Shown piece by piece: positions 45,371 to 56,085 of a DNA stretch of 64,000 nucleotides. Numbering within the stretch: the stretch's first letter is position 1; every line of letters starts with the position of its first letter. The position numbers were made by a program, and so were the translations under genes. The notes beneath the pieces were generated by a model that saw only the letters and a list, made by a program, of their open reading frames with translations, was not told the DNA's origin and made no database searches. This DNA comes from Craterostigma plantagineum (taxonomy: Eukaryota > Streptophyta > Magnoliopsida > Lamiales > Linderniaceae). The stretch lies in assembly GCA_027422505.1 (NCBI GenBank), contig JAPQWV010000012.1:21116001-21180000 (forward strand). The letters run 5' to 3'.

Positions 45371-46434
45371 TGATATGGGGCTAACCCAATCAACGAAATT
45401 TATAAGTGTGGGAAAAGGAATTTATATAGCCGGGGAAGCGATATTACAAAGTTTGGGGACGTGCATAAGGTGCTTATTTGTAAAGGACTTAAAAGGGACG
45501 TGTTTGGGATGTATTTAGGACATTGGGGGATCTTTTTGGGGCGTTGGGGACCTGTCGGGACGTATTTGGGACGTGTTGGGGACGTGATGGGGGCATATTT
45601 GGTACATCGGGGACCTGTTTGGACGTGTTTGGAACATGGGGGACCTGTTTGGACGTGTTTGGAACATGGGGGACCTGTTTGGAACGTATTTGGACGTGTT
45701 TGGGACGCGGGGGACCTGCTTGAGACGTATAGGGGACGTAAATAAAATGACACATGATGTACGTGGTTCGAATCCTTGCGGATTCTACGTCCACGGGCGC
45801 TCGAGAACTCTCTTTTACTATACTTTGAAGATTTACACACTCAAACTACTCGCTCTCTCACATTCATCTCTAGAACACTTAACAAAATAGCTAAGGGGAC
45901 GTCAAAAAGGCTGTGTTTGGTGTAGAGAGAGAATTTTGTAAGTGTTATAATGTGTTGGAATGATCATGGCCTCGTGAAAATGGTGAAGTCCCCTTTATAT
46001 AGAAGACTCTTGGATATTGCCTGAAGGTACGTCCCTAGCTCCTGGATATTGCCTGAAGGTTTAACCCGAGCTCCATGGCGACTTGACCTTCTGGGACAAC
46101 GTGTAGCTTTTGCAGTCCTGTCAGAGGTCCTTTTTGCAGTAGTCACAGCCATCAGTCACGTCCTGCAGCTTTATAGAGTCCCCTTGTAGCGTATTGAAGA
46201 AGCCTTCTTCTTCTTGGGAGTCGTTACCTACCTATCGGAGGTCCCCGGAGGTCCCTAAAAACCCTTATTTCCTGTTGTTAGCTCCTCAAAGCGTCTTGGA
46301 GGTCCCTAAAGCCTTTAGGAGGTCCTTATCTCTATTATTTAACATTATTTACTAAGTATAAATATTTTCTAATGGGCCTACTGGGCCTTTTCTTATCTTT
46401 TTATTTTATGGCCCATCTATTTTGGTCCGTATCA
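45371..46434 (-). repeat. Element A 3' LTR (left)
   Basis: It spans TGATATGGGG to GTATCA on the plus strand, 1064 bp. About 230 bp (45490-45720) is a GC-rich minisatellite of the type GGGGGACCTGTTTGGACGTG. The open frames there are by-products of it. The module GTGGTTCGAATCC...TTCTACGTCCACGGG is shared with the element B LTR. Confidence 0.92.
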
Positions 46435-46558
46435 ACCACTCCCCTACTCTAATTTGTTTTTTGGGACAAAAAGTGAATTAGAGTAAAAAACTGTAAGACA
46501 TGCCATAAATAAAATATAGGATCGTAAGTCATACCTCCCTTACCAAAAATCCTTTATC
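46435..46558 (-). promoter_or_regulatory. Element A polypurine tract and 3' leader
   Basis: The plus strand reads ACCACTCCCCTACTC directly after the LTR, which is a polypurine tract on the minus strand. CTACTCTAATTT and GTGAATTAGAGTA just beyond form an inverted pair that element B also has. Confidence 0.75.
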
Positions 46559-47450
46559 GTGTCTTTGGAAATGTGTGTTTCCCCTTTTTCTTCTTTTCTT
46601 TTTTGCCTTGGAGCTAGTACTTTTCGATCATGTGTCTCGGTTTCCTATCGCAGGTATGACATCCTCATGGTAGGCTACTTTGAGCGATCTGGAGAAAGGA
46701 ATAGCTCATTAGTTCCTCCGACTCCCAAGCCAGCGCGTCCTCTACAGCTCCCTTGCTTCCCAGGGTCCCAGTGGCAAGGGATGTCCTCCTTCTGCAGGGA
46801 CGACGGACGTCCCTGCGGTTCCTTCTCCTATTAGGGGAACTCAAGAACCTCCCATCATCACAGCCCCTTTCTGGTGTTAACAAGAAAACAACTTCATCAA
46901 AGGGTCAGAAATAAAAACATAAAAGGAAGTTACGTCCTTCTTCCCCTTGGGGTGAATATGCTGAGCCTCTTATGGGACCTATGGGGACCTTAATGGCTGA
47001 GCTCCCTACTTCTGTGGTCCATCTGAACAGAGGTGAAAAGATGAGCTTGTTAGATCGTTGGGTGCTCCCAGACGTTCAGAGGGCCATCTCCCAGGTGGTG
47101 GGCTATGTAGCTGCCGGACCGTCTGCCAAGTCGTCAACCCGGGACCTGGAGATAGCTAATCAGCCAAAGTCAACAGATTAGTGCGAGAGGGAACTGCGGA
47201 GCTCCCTGGAGAAAGAATGATAAAAATGCAGCTCTTATGAAATAGCGCGAAGGGGATCTCTGGAGCTACTTCGCTGAGGAGAAGGAAGGGTGGGATGTCG
47301 ATTTCGCGCGTATGACGGAGGTGCATTTGGCTTATCTTCAAGAGCTGCCATCTTTGATTGCTTTGAGTGAGGTCCCCAAGCTCCCGAGAGTCCCCATTTC
47401 TGGGTTGGCGTCTCCAAGGAGCATGTAAGTCCTGGCCCATGCTATGATCT
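46559..47450 (+). pseudogene. Decayed antisense ORF of element A
   Basis: Short plus-strand frames correspond to pieces of the spliced antisense gene of element B. The clearest is EKEGWDVDFARMTEVH at about 47281-47328, which matches KAKWDEDFIRMTEVH in B. Stops and frame changes are frequent and no long frame survives. The PF04195-like domain of B is not recognisable here. Confidence 0.55.
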
Positions 47451-48149
47451 CCCAGACGTCGTCTCCAGCTCCTTAGGGGACTTAGTGGAAGGCCTTTTCG
47501 GACATCTTAGGACCTGCAATGTTTTAGAGGAGCTTAACTCCCCTATGTTTATGTGTCTCTGTTGGAGCTCGTTTTTCCTTAGGCTTTATCGTCGTCGTTG
47601 CATCCATCGTCCTTGGAATCTGGAAGGGACCTGACGGGACCTGATGGCGGAGCTCCTTTTGCACTTCGAAGGAGATCCCAGGTCCTGCCGTACGTTGCTT
47701 CTAGCTCCCTGGGACATCCTATTTATATAGAGCTCTCCTCTTTTTCATCATGGTGATAGCCTGTAAAAAATACTTTGTCATGTTTTTCTTTCGAGGTATA
47801 ATGGTGTGGGGAGCTTAACTCCCCATGTTCGCATATTACATCGGAGTTCCCTTTCTCTTTTATTATTTTTCTTTCGTCTTTGCGGGATCTGAGGGATGTT
47901 TCTGGGAACATCATTGTTGTGGCATGGTTATAGTGTCAGCTCGCTTATTCAATTCGTAAGCCAAGTACGAATTCACGCCCTTGGTTGCAATGACCGTATC
48001 ATTGTCCTCGAGTGTCACTTTGCGCTAGGCTCTCTGTGTCCCTAGCGAGTTCAGTATCTGGGTAGACACTTAGGTCTACGAAATTATAACCCAGGGGATC
48101 CCCTCATCGATTTACCCTGGTTATAGCGCCAGCTTCGCTTTTTAGGTAC
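47451..48149. other. Element A spacer
   Basis: It has stretches similar to the region after the antisense gene of B, such as GCGCTAGGCTCTCTGTGTCC..TAGCGA and GGGGAGCTTAACTCCCC. No coding sequence is recognised. Confidence 0.5.
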
Positions 48150-48400
48150 CATTCACGTCGCAGGGCTACTGAGAGCCTTTGATGTCCTGTACACCGCAGC
48201 CCGTCAGCGGCGGCATCTTGTACGCCCTCATGGGCATCTTTCACGTCGTAGACCTGTGGCCTTTAATGTCGGGTACACCGCCGACCCGTCGGTCTATGGC
48301 ATCATCTCACGTCGCAAACTATCAGTCTTTGATGTCTTTGTACGCTGCAGGTCCGTCGACCTTTGGTATCGAGTATTTTCACAAGTGCATTGTTTATTAT
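48150..48400. repeat. Tandem repeat with CACGTCGCAG / GTACGCCGC motifs (element A)
   Basis: Three to four degenerate units of roughly 65 bp contain TTTGATGTC, GTACACCGC, GTCGACC and CACGTCGCA. Element B has a longer version of the same repeat at 58830-59190. Confidence 0.75.
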
Positions 48401-48466
48401 ATCATCAACTGCATATATTCCGACAAGGCGGTATTTTCTTAGGGATATGATTAGTTTACCCTGGTT

Positions 48467-48668
48467 ATAGCGCCAGCTTCGCTTGAACGCATGGTTATAG
48501 CGCCCGCTCGCTTAAGTGCGTGGTTATAGCGCCAGCCCGCTTAAATGCGTGGTTATAGCGCCCGCTCGCTTACATGCGTGGTTATAGCGTCCGCTCGCTT
48601 AAGTGCGTGGTTATAACGCCAGCTCGCTTAAACGCGTGGTTATAGCGCCAGCTCGCTTAGTATCCGGG
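48467..48668. repeat. 29-bp minisatellite TGGTTATAGCGCC-type
   Basis: Seven consecutive units of TGGTTATAGCGCCAGCTCGC plus a variable TTAAATGCG tail. Element B carries only one unit (near 58797), so this is an expansion specific to A. Confidence 0.9.
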
Positions 48669-48727
48669 CTCCTTGTGGAGGCCTAGAATTTGAAAGTAAC
48701 GGAGAAGTGGAGCTCCTTTGTCCTCGG

Positions 48728-49110
48728 TTAATGATGAGGTTCCTCGCTCAGATCTCCGGAGGTTCGGACCTTTGACTGCTCAAGTGAACAATTTTGGGCT
48801 CTGTTGGCAATTGGAATTCCCTGCCCTGGAGTACCTATTATGATAGGGATGTGAGCCTTAAATGGAGCAGGCCCTTGTCTAGAGGAGGTGGGGTTGTCTG
48901 CCTTTGATTGGCACAGATCCCCAAACTCCTTCTTGGCTACCTCCCGACCTTGGTTGATGCCACGATCAAGGAACTTCCTCGGTTGTTCCACTATGGAGGG
49001 CACTTCGATTTCATCCTTCAAATAATAGCAGTCGTTAGTATGACGCATGCATTTATTATGGTTCCGATGATATAAATGAGAGTAAGGTTTAGAGGGCCCT
49101 GAAATTCCGG
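48728..49110 (-). pseudogene. gag zinc-finger fragment 1 of element A
   Basis: The minus strand reads MRHTNDCYYLKDEIE, matching the HHTNNCYHLKDEIERLI motif of the element B gag. It is followed by a proline/glycine-rich spacer (GPAPFKAHIPIIIG) like that before the B protease. Only part of gag is present, with no protease after it. Confidence 0.65.
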
Positions 49111-49734
49111 CTAAGAGTCCTTATCAATGCGGGATGTCTCCCGTGGATCTTTAGGCGTCGTCAAGGAATCGGTTTCTAGATTCCAAATGTGGTAACTAGG
49201 CTCCTCATACCAACGCGGAGCTGGATTTGTAGATCCCAAATACGGAGATTTGGGTCTGCGTGCTAGCACGGAGCTGTCTCTTAGGTCCTACAGATATTAC
49301 CAGCGAGGAGCTGGGCTTTGAGGTCATGCGGATCTTTGCCAGAGCGGAGCTGGGAATTGTCCTCCAGCAGAGCTTTATGTTCCAGCATGGAGCTCAGGTT
49401 CTATCTCCCTCAGGTTTTCAGGCGCTGCGGCCCTTTGGATCTTTTATGCAGGCGCGTAGCTAAGGCTATAGATCCCTATCAGAAGCTTAGGGACTTTGCT
49501 ACCGTAAAGAAGATTGGGCTTTCGGGTGCTAATGCGGAGCTGGTGGCAGTGCGGAGCTCCCTTCGAGGTCCTACGGACCTTCGCGTGCCAATGCGGAGGA
49601 TCCTTAAATGGGGTTGGCTTCTATGTGGAAGACGCGGGGGTTGTCCGCCTTAGCCGGCACAGATCCCCCGGGCCTCATCTTGGCTGCTTTCAGACCTTGG
49701 TCGAGGCTATGCCCAACGGACCTCCCTAGACGTC
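49111..49734. repeat. GCGGAGCTGGG-type degenerate minisatellite, first block
   Basis: Degenerate units carry GCGGAGCTGGG and TAGGTCC, resembling the denser block at 50590-51030. No coding sequence is seen. Confidence 0.5.
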
Positions 49735-49860
49735 ATACAAGGATGGGTCCTTCTATTTGATCCTTCAAACAATAGAAGTTGTTAGTGTGATGCATATACT
49801 TATTATGACAACAATGTTATATAATTGAGAAGGGGATGTAGAGGGCCCTGGAATTCTGGC
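49735..49860 (-). pseudogene. gag zinc-finger fragment 2 of element A
   Basis: The plus-strand string TTGATCCTTCAAACAATAG and its downstream context repeat fragment 1. The reading frame is broken. It is the second member of a module repeated about every 700 bp. Confidence 0.6.
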
Positions 49861-50358
49861 CAAGGGCCTTATCAACGTGGGACGTCTTCCGGCTTGGTCA
49901 AGATCTCCTCCGTGTTGTTACATGACGGTATGAGGTTCTGCGAGATCCCAAGGGGAGATCCCAACAGCTCTCTATCCCGAGGTTGAGGTGGTTTTCCATG
50001 GAAGTCTGAGGGAGCTCTTGGGACAGCGAGCTCCCATCATGGAGGCGTTGGTGCACTCATTTGTTATGGAGAAAATGGTGGTGGATACCCCCAGGGCCGC
50101 AATGTTGGACCTACTGGTGTGGAGGTCCTCGTCCTCCCTTTGTTGATGAAAGGGTAGAACCCGCCGGTCTTTAACATCTTGGACCTCTCACACCAGCGGG
50201 GAGCTCCTATAATAGATCCATTGGGCCTTCCTTCGCTACCGCGGCTAGCACCTTTTTTGGGTGTTCTGTCAGGATAAGCCTCTCGATCACATCCTTTATC
50301 TCCCGTGGACCTCTGGACACCGGCATAGAGCTGGTTTTGGAGGTCCCCGAAAGCGACC

Positions 50359-50592
50359 TCAGTATCCGAACGAGGCGCGAACCTTTGCTACTGCGGCTAG
50401 CACCTTTGGGTGTTCTATCAGGACAAGCCTCTCGATCACGTCTTTCAAACAATAACAATTGTTAGGGTGGTGCACATGTGTACTACGATAACAACAACAT
50501 ATAAGAGAGAATGAGATTTTAGAGGGTCTGAGGCCCCGGCTAGGAGCCTTATCAACACGGGATGTCTTCCATGGATCTTCATGTGCCCGCAT
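50359..50592 (-). pseudogene. gag zinc-finger fragment 3 of element A
   Basis: The minus strand reads VHHPNNCYCLKDVIERLVL, again the gag zinc-finger region. GAGGGTCTGAGGCCCCGGCT..CCTTATCAACACGGGATGTC after it is shared with copies 1 and 2. Confidence 0.65.
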
Positions 50593-51030
50593 GGAACTAG
50601 GCTTTTATCTCCCGTGGACCTCTAGACATCGGCATGGAGCTGGGATGTCCTGAATGTGGAGCTCCGAGTATTTGCAAGCGCGGAGCTGGGCTCTTGGGTC
50701 CCAGAGATGGAGCTTCGGTTCTTCATGCCAGTGCGAAGCTAGAAGGTCCCGAATGTGGAGCTTAGGATCTAAGCGCTGGCGTGGAGCTGGGAGGTCCCGG
50801 ATGCGGAGCTCCGGGTCTTCTTGCCAGCACAGAGCTGGGTTTTTTAGGTCCCGGAGGGGGAGCTTCAAATCTTCTTGCCAGCACGGAACTGGGCTTTCAG
50901 GTCCCGAAAGGGGAGCTTCGGGTCTTCATGCCAGCGCGGTGCTGGGCTCTTAGGTCCCGAAGGGGGAGCTTCGGGTCTTCTTGCCAGCGCAGAGCTGGGC
51001 TCTTAAGTCCCAAAGGGGGAGCTTCGGATC
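50590..51030. repeat. About 58-bp minisatellite (GGGGAGCTTCGGGTCTTC type)
   Basis: Some seven units carry GGAGCTTCGGGTCTTC, TGCCAGCGC, GAGCTGGGCT and TTAGGTCCCGAA in that order. The later units (50810-51030) are the most alike, suggesting recent unit duplication at that end. Confidence 0.85.
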
Positions 51031-51375
51031 TTCATCCTTTCCTCCGCTCGATCAAGGTGGTGTTTAATGCATTACGTCTCAGGAGCTTCAATTGTGCTTT
51101 TGACAGCTCCTGTGGAGTGTAAGTCCACCTGCTTTGGCAGAGAGGGAACTTCTCCCATCAATTCTTGGTGGTCACCTCCAGTAGCCTCATCAAACTGTGG
51201 GTAGGAGTTTTTCTCTTGCACAAGATGGACTTCTTCCATCGATTTTTCCCGCGTCCTTCGTCTCGTCCCGGCAGAAATAAAGAAAAGAATGAACAAATAA
51301 AAAACGTTAAGCACTGTTTCGCACAGTATAGGAAAAAATACTCACGCCTTCAACTCTGAATTTCCCACAGACGGG
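51031..51375 (-). other. Element A 5' leader with truncated primer-binding site
   Basis: On the minus strand the LTR sequence CTTATAAATT runs straight into CCCGTCTGTGGGAAATTC. In this group the LTR is normally followed by TGGCGCCGTCTGTGGGAA (family knowledge). About 25 bp of LTR end and the start of the primer site are therefore deleted. Confidence 0.6.
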
Positions 51376-52912
51376 AATTTATAAGTGTGGGAAAAGAAAT
51401 TTATATAGCCGGGGAAGCGATATTACAAAGTTTGGGGACGTGCATAAGGTGCTTATTTGTAAAGGACTTGAAAGGGACGTGTTTGGGATGTATTTGGGAC
51501 ATTGGGGGATCTGTTTGGGGCGTTGGGGACCTGTCGGGACGTATTTGGGACGCGTTGGGGACGTGATGGGGGCATATTTGGTACATCGGGGACCTGTTTG
51601 GACGTGTTTGGAACATGGGGGACCTGTTTGGACGTGTTTGGAACATGGGGGACCTGTTTGGAACGTATTTGGACGTGTTTGGGACGCGGGGGACCTGCTT
51701 GAGACGTATAGGGGACGTAAATAAAATGACACATGATGTACGTGGTTCGAATCCTTGCGGATTCTACGTCCACGGGCGCTCGAGAACTCTCTTTTACTAT
51801 ACTTTGAAGATTTACACACTCAAACTACTCGCTCTCTCACATTCATCTCTAGAACACTTAACAAAATAGCTAAGGGGACGTCAAAAAGGCTGTGTTTGGT
51901 GTAGAGAGAGAATTTTGTAAGTGTTATAATGTGTTGGAATGATCATGGCCTTGTGAAAATGGTGAAGTCCCCTTTATATAGAAGGCTCTTGGATATTGCC
52001 TGAAGGTACGTCCCTACCTCCTGGATATTGCCTGAAGGTTTAACCCTAGCTCCCTGGTAGGGTTGTCAACGGGGCGGGTTCGGGGCGGGGATTAGATCCC
52101 CGTCCCCGCCCCGCGAGGCAAACGGGGACGAAATCGTCCCCGTCCCCGTCCCCGCGGGGATCCCCGTCCCCACGGGGATTCCCCGCCCCGTCAATATTTT
52201 AAAAAAAAATTCAATTTTTATTATTTTAAACTATATTTTAATATTAATTAAATTATTTAAACTATATTTTAATATTAATTAAATTATTTAAACTATATTT
52301 TAATCATATTTATATTATTTTAATATTATTCAAAGTACATTTTTATATTATTTATCTTATAATAATATTAATTGAATATAATAATTATTATTTTAATTTC
52401 GGGACGGGGCGGGGAACGGGGCGGGGATATCCGCGGGGAAAATATTCCCCCGTCCCCGCCCCGCGGGGATAGAATAGCGGGGATTCCCCGTCCTATTCGG
52501 GGCGGATCCCCGCGGGGACGGGGAATCCCCGCCCCACTGACAACCCTACTCCCTGGCGACTTGACCTTCTGGGACAACGTGTAGCTTTTGCAGTCCTGTC
52601 AGAGGTCCTTTTTGAAGTAGTCACAGTCATCAGTCACGTCCTGCAGCTTTATAGATTCCCCTTGTAGCGTATTGAAGAAGCCTTCTTCTTCTTGGGAGTC
52701 GTTACCTACCTATCGGAGGTCCCCGGAGGTCCCTAAAAACCCTTATTTCCTGTTGTTAGCTCCTCAAAGCGTCTTGGAGGTCCCTAAAGCCTTTAGGAGG
52801 TCCTCATCTCTATTATTTATCATTATTTACTAAGTATAAATATTTTCTAATGGGCCTACTTGGCCTTTTCTTATCTTTTTATTTTATGGCCCATCTATTT
52901 TGGTCCGTATCA
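51376..52912 (-). repeat. Element A 5' LTR (right), with nested hAT MITE
   Basis: It is homologous to 45371-46434 apart from the missing outer ~25 bp at its left edge and a 499-bp insertion (MITE plus duplication) at 52058-52556. It ends GTATCA next to CACAT. Confidence 0.92.
52058..52548. mobile_element. hAT-type MITE, 491 bp
   Basis: The ends TAGGGTTGTCAACGGGGC and GCCCCACTGACAACCCTA are inverted repeats. A perfect 8-bp duplication CTCCCTGG flanks it (52050-52057, 52549-52556). The subterminal parts are packed with CGGGG/CCCCG. The AT-rich core has a tandem unit AAACTATATTTTAATATTAA. It is absent from the other LTR of element A. Confidence 0.93.
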
Positions 52913-52917
52913 CACAT

Positions 52918-53558
52918 AGTTCTCAATATGCGCATATATTAAAATGATAATCCATTCAAACTTAATAATTCAAATGGAATGATTATTCAAACTGACTATA
53001 AGAGCTCAAATTATGAATCCTAACGACCATCCATATCAAAGTGATTCCACGTTCAAAGGCAGATGGAAAAAATAATTCTAGATGTGCCGAATGTTGGAAA
53101 TAAAATTTGTGAATTAAACATCTGAAAATCCACTTATTATTGAGGAGCAAATCATAAATATAAAAGCATTTGGATAAGTTTTTACAACCAAGAATGAATT
53201 ATTAAACTAGGAAAATAGATAGTAATTTAGGCAAAAACCAACGGTTTTTGTTGAGAAATGGCTCACTACATCACTTAGCAAAAAAGCACAACATATAAGC
53301 CATGTGAGATTCTACTCTAAAATAATTGAAAGTAAATGTAATAGGTCACATGCTATATACATCTAATAATTAATTTATTCGATGTGAAATTACATTTGAT
53401 ACCTCCTTGCTCTGGAGGGATCAAGTGACAGAGTTATAACATTTTTAAATGGAAGTCCCAAAGGAAATCGAAGACCTCAAGAATGACATTTGGTTTCACT
53501 CTATGTTGAATTTAGTCGGAATATAGGGAGTAATAGATAATGTCTCATACATATTTAA
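52918..53558. other. AT-rich spacer between elements
   Basis: No coding sequence or clear repeat is recognised. GCCATGTGAGATTCTACTC near 53300 resembles retroelement LTR sequence but is too short to assign. Confidence 0.4.
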
Positions 53559-53887
53559 CTTTTTTTTTGGTAAGTTTTCATTACCACGTAAACTATAATG
53601 TTTACACTTCAACACGGATAAAACTACATCTATGTAATCAGATTCCGTATGAATCCTTGCACCTCTCGCCTCAATGTTGTGATCTTCAAACTGTGAATTT
53701 GACTCTTCGCAATTCCTTTAATCAGCCTCAAAGTACCTCACCAGCTCGATCATCATCGCCATGAAGCCTCCGATTCCGTTCGTTCCATAAGCAGTAAATC
53801 CCCAACTTGCAAATCATATTTTTCCTCTTGCCCAGATGTTTCATGAACCACTTAAATCCCTCAAACTCATTCGGAATGTGACAGTTT
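53559..53887 (-). mobile_element. 3' tail of a LINE (non-LTR retrotransposon)
   Basis: Read on the minus strand, the frame FKWFMKHLGKRK ... CLWNERNRRLHG matches the segment after the zinc-binding RT region of plant L1-like LINEs (pattern YxIWxERNRRxF). After a frame slip it continues LIKGIAKSQIHSLK to a stop near 53630. A short untranslated tail ends in a 9-base A run (minus strand, about 53559-53567). The 5' part is missing. Confidence 0.6.
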
Positions 53888-54507
53888 TGTTGGGAATGGT
53901 GTTGCGGTGGTCAGTGGGCCCCGCAGCGGAACAGGTCCCGGTTTGGCTCGGTACGACGATCGGGAGAAGTGGGACCCACAGGGTAGGACCCGCACAGTAA
54001 CTACCACGGTAAAAGATAAAATTACCGTAAGGTAAGAAAGAACACCGGAACTTTAACGTGGAAAACCCTCTGTTAACGAAGAGAGAAAACCACGGCCGAG
54101 TCGGCAAAATCTTTACTATAGTAAAAATTACAACCCTCGAATTTTTACTATCTCAGTTTTACCACTCGTGTTTACCTCACACCTCTCTGTGGATGTGGAA
54201 CCCTATCAGTTTCTACCTGAACTGATAACCACACGATTCACTCAAACTACTTCTCTCTATATAGTAAAACTCCAAATGAGCTTGTGATAATAATAACTGA
54301 AGAATCCTCAGCCTATTTATAGATGTCTTCAGCTCTTCTGGACCGCTCGAAACGGGTGGCCAGGAATGCGCCGCGTCGCCCTTCAATATGAACCGTTCAT
54401 TAAATTATTATATATATAAAATAATATTATAATATAATATTATTATATTTTTTTCAATGATGGTAGGCGTTGGTTTGTGGTGGGTTGGCAAAGGCTGGAC
54501 CACAACA
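53888..54507 (-). repeat. 3' LTR of a third copia element (Copia-C)
   Basis: It starts TGTTGGGAATGG and ends GGACCACAACA on the plus strand, with TGTTG/CAACA termini, 620 bp. The adjoining ATTTTCCCCCTCCAGCC is a polypurine tract on the minus strand. Confidence 0.8.
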
Positions 54508-54551
54508 ATTTTCCCCCTCCAGCCTCATCCATTATTTGTGGGAGAGATCTC

Positions 54552-55082
54552 CTATCGCCTCAGCGATAGCCCATGCCGGCTTGCCTGGCGCAGAACAGTT
54601 TTCTCCTTGGAAATAACCTTCGTCAGAATGTCCGCAACATTCTTGTTTGTATGGATCTTATACAACTTGAACGCTTTCTCCTCAATAGCCAGTCTGAGCC
54701 AATGATAACGAACGTCAATGTGTTTCGTCCTCGAATGATACATAGTATTCTTGCTCAAGTCCAAAGCACTTTGACTATCGCAAAATATTATGTACTCCTC
54801 CTGCTGAATTCCCAACTCCTGAAGAAATCTCTTCAACCAGAGCATCTCTTTGTCAGCTTCCGTTGCTGCAACATACTCTGCTTCAGTAGTTGATGAAGAA
54901 ACACATTTCTGTAACCTCGACTGCCATGAGATAGCTACCCCTGAGAACGTAAATATGTATCCCGAGGTCGACCTTCTGATGTCGAGATCATCGGCCATAT
55001 CAGCATCCGTATAGCTCGTAAGAAAATATTTACCACTTCCAAATGTTAGGCATAATTTGGAAGTTCCTCTCAGGTACCTCAT
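54552..55082 (-). pseudogene. Copia-C RNase H fragment truncated by element B
   Basis: The minus strand encodes the C-terminal copia RNase H: RYLRGTSKLCL, TDADMADDLD, STTEAEYVAATEA, FCDSQSALDLSKN, HIDVRYHWLR and NVADILTKV. These are the usual conserved blocks leading to the polypurine tract and LTR. The frame is intact, but reverse transcriptase and everything upstream are cut off at 55082, where element B's LTR begins. The missing part should lie beyond the far end of element B. Confidence 0.88.
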
Positions 55083-55808
55083 TGATATGGGGCAAACCCA
55101 ATCAACGATATTTTTAAGTGTGGGGGCTCTGGATGCTTATTAGCGGTAGATTGATTATTATGCTGTTTGCTAGGTATGCGAGGTGATATTGATGCTGGGA
55201 CGTAAACAGAGAGAACGCAGGGGTTTACGTGGTTCGAATCCTAACGGATTCTACGTCCACGGGGCGCTGGGAATTGTCTTTCACTAGGTAGCAATACGTT
55301 ACACCCTCAGATAATCCTCACTTTCACTCCTAAAATGTGGAAAACACTTTTAAGGTACCTAAAGAGAAAATGCTATGCGAATGCTTTTGTAAAGAAATTA
55401 TGATGATGAAGAAATATGGCCAAGTCCTCCTTTTATATCAGCTCCCCGCCGCCTATCTGCTGCCAGGTTCCAGGATTTTTGGGGACGTACCACCTAGGAT
55501 GCTTAGGAAAGATGGCTGATTGCTTGAAGGAATGACTTCTGCGATGATTACAGTGATTTGTTCAGTAATATCTCCCTGTAATAAAGTGACACGCGTCTCT
55601 GCAGATATCTTTCCTTCCTTCCAACGTTCCTACACTTTTATACACAGTAGTCCTTTTTCATTTTGTCCTGTCAAAACTTCTACCCGCAAGGTCCCTGCAG
55701 GTTCTTCCCCCCAGGCAGATATTTCGCTATGGGCCTCCTTCTTTATGGGCTTTGTTGGGCCTTCTCTTATTTTCTTTTTTCCAGCCCATCTTAGTTGAGT
55801 CCACATCA
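55083..55808 (-). repeat. Element B 3' LTR
   Basis: It reads TGATATGGGGCAAACCC to GTCCACATCA on the plus strand, 726 bp. Both ends and the GTGGTTCGAATCC...TTCTACGTCCACGGG module resemble the LTR of element A, but it lacks A's minisatellite. Confidence 0.88.
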
Positions 55809-56085
55809 ACCACTCCCCTACTCTAATTTATTTTTGGGGACCGAAAGTGAATTAGAGTAAAAAATGACAAGTTCAAATTTTACCTCCCTTTCAAAGACCT
55901 TCTGTTGTGCTTCCTTGAAAGGACGTCCCCTTTTAGCACTTCCTTTCAATACCTCGGGAACTGCTCCCTTTTTAAGAGGGGCTTCTGGAAGTTTATTCCC
56001 TATTTTTTGAAAGGGTACTTCGCCATTTAACAGGTATGTTTCTCTTTTCTTTTCTCCGTTTATTTCATCTTCTTTCTTCGCATCT
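55809..56085 (-). promoter_or_regulatory. Element B polypurine tract and 3' leader
   Basis: ACCACTCCCCTACTC follows the LTR on the plus strand, as in element A. The rest would be the untranslated leader of the antisense gene. Confidence 0.7.

Larger units (their letters stand above)
45371..52912 (-). mobile_element. Element A: non-autonomous Tat/Retand-like gypsy element
   Basis: A perfect 5-bp duplication CACAT (45366-45370, 52913-52917) flanks two LTRs. A polypurine tract on the minus strand (GAGTAGGGGAGTGGT) lies next to the left LTR, so the element reads right to left. The internal 4.9 kb has no reverse transcriptase, RNase H or integrase. It has gag-like zinc-finger fragments present three times, several minisatellites and a decayed antisense ORF like that of element B. 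LTR ends, polypurine tract and internal repeat motifs are shared with B, so B or a relative probably supplied the enzymes. The LTR pair differs at roughly 15 sites per kb by eye. Confidence 0.88.

Noticed and set aside
45400..45870. Several overlapping open frames on both strands (also at 51379-51869)
   Set aside because: They arise from the LTR minisatellite, whose unit lacks stops in several frames; they match no protein family I know and occur inside LTRs.
48467..48668. Possible CRISPR-like array of regular repeats
   Set aside because: Units are contiguous with no unique spacers, in a plant retroelement; it is a minisatellite.
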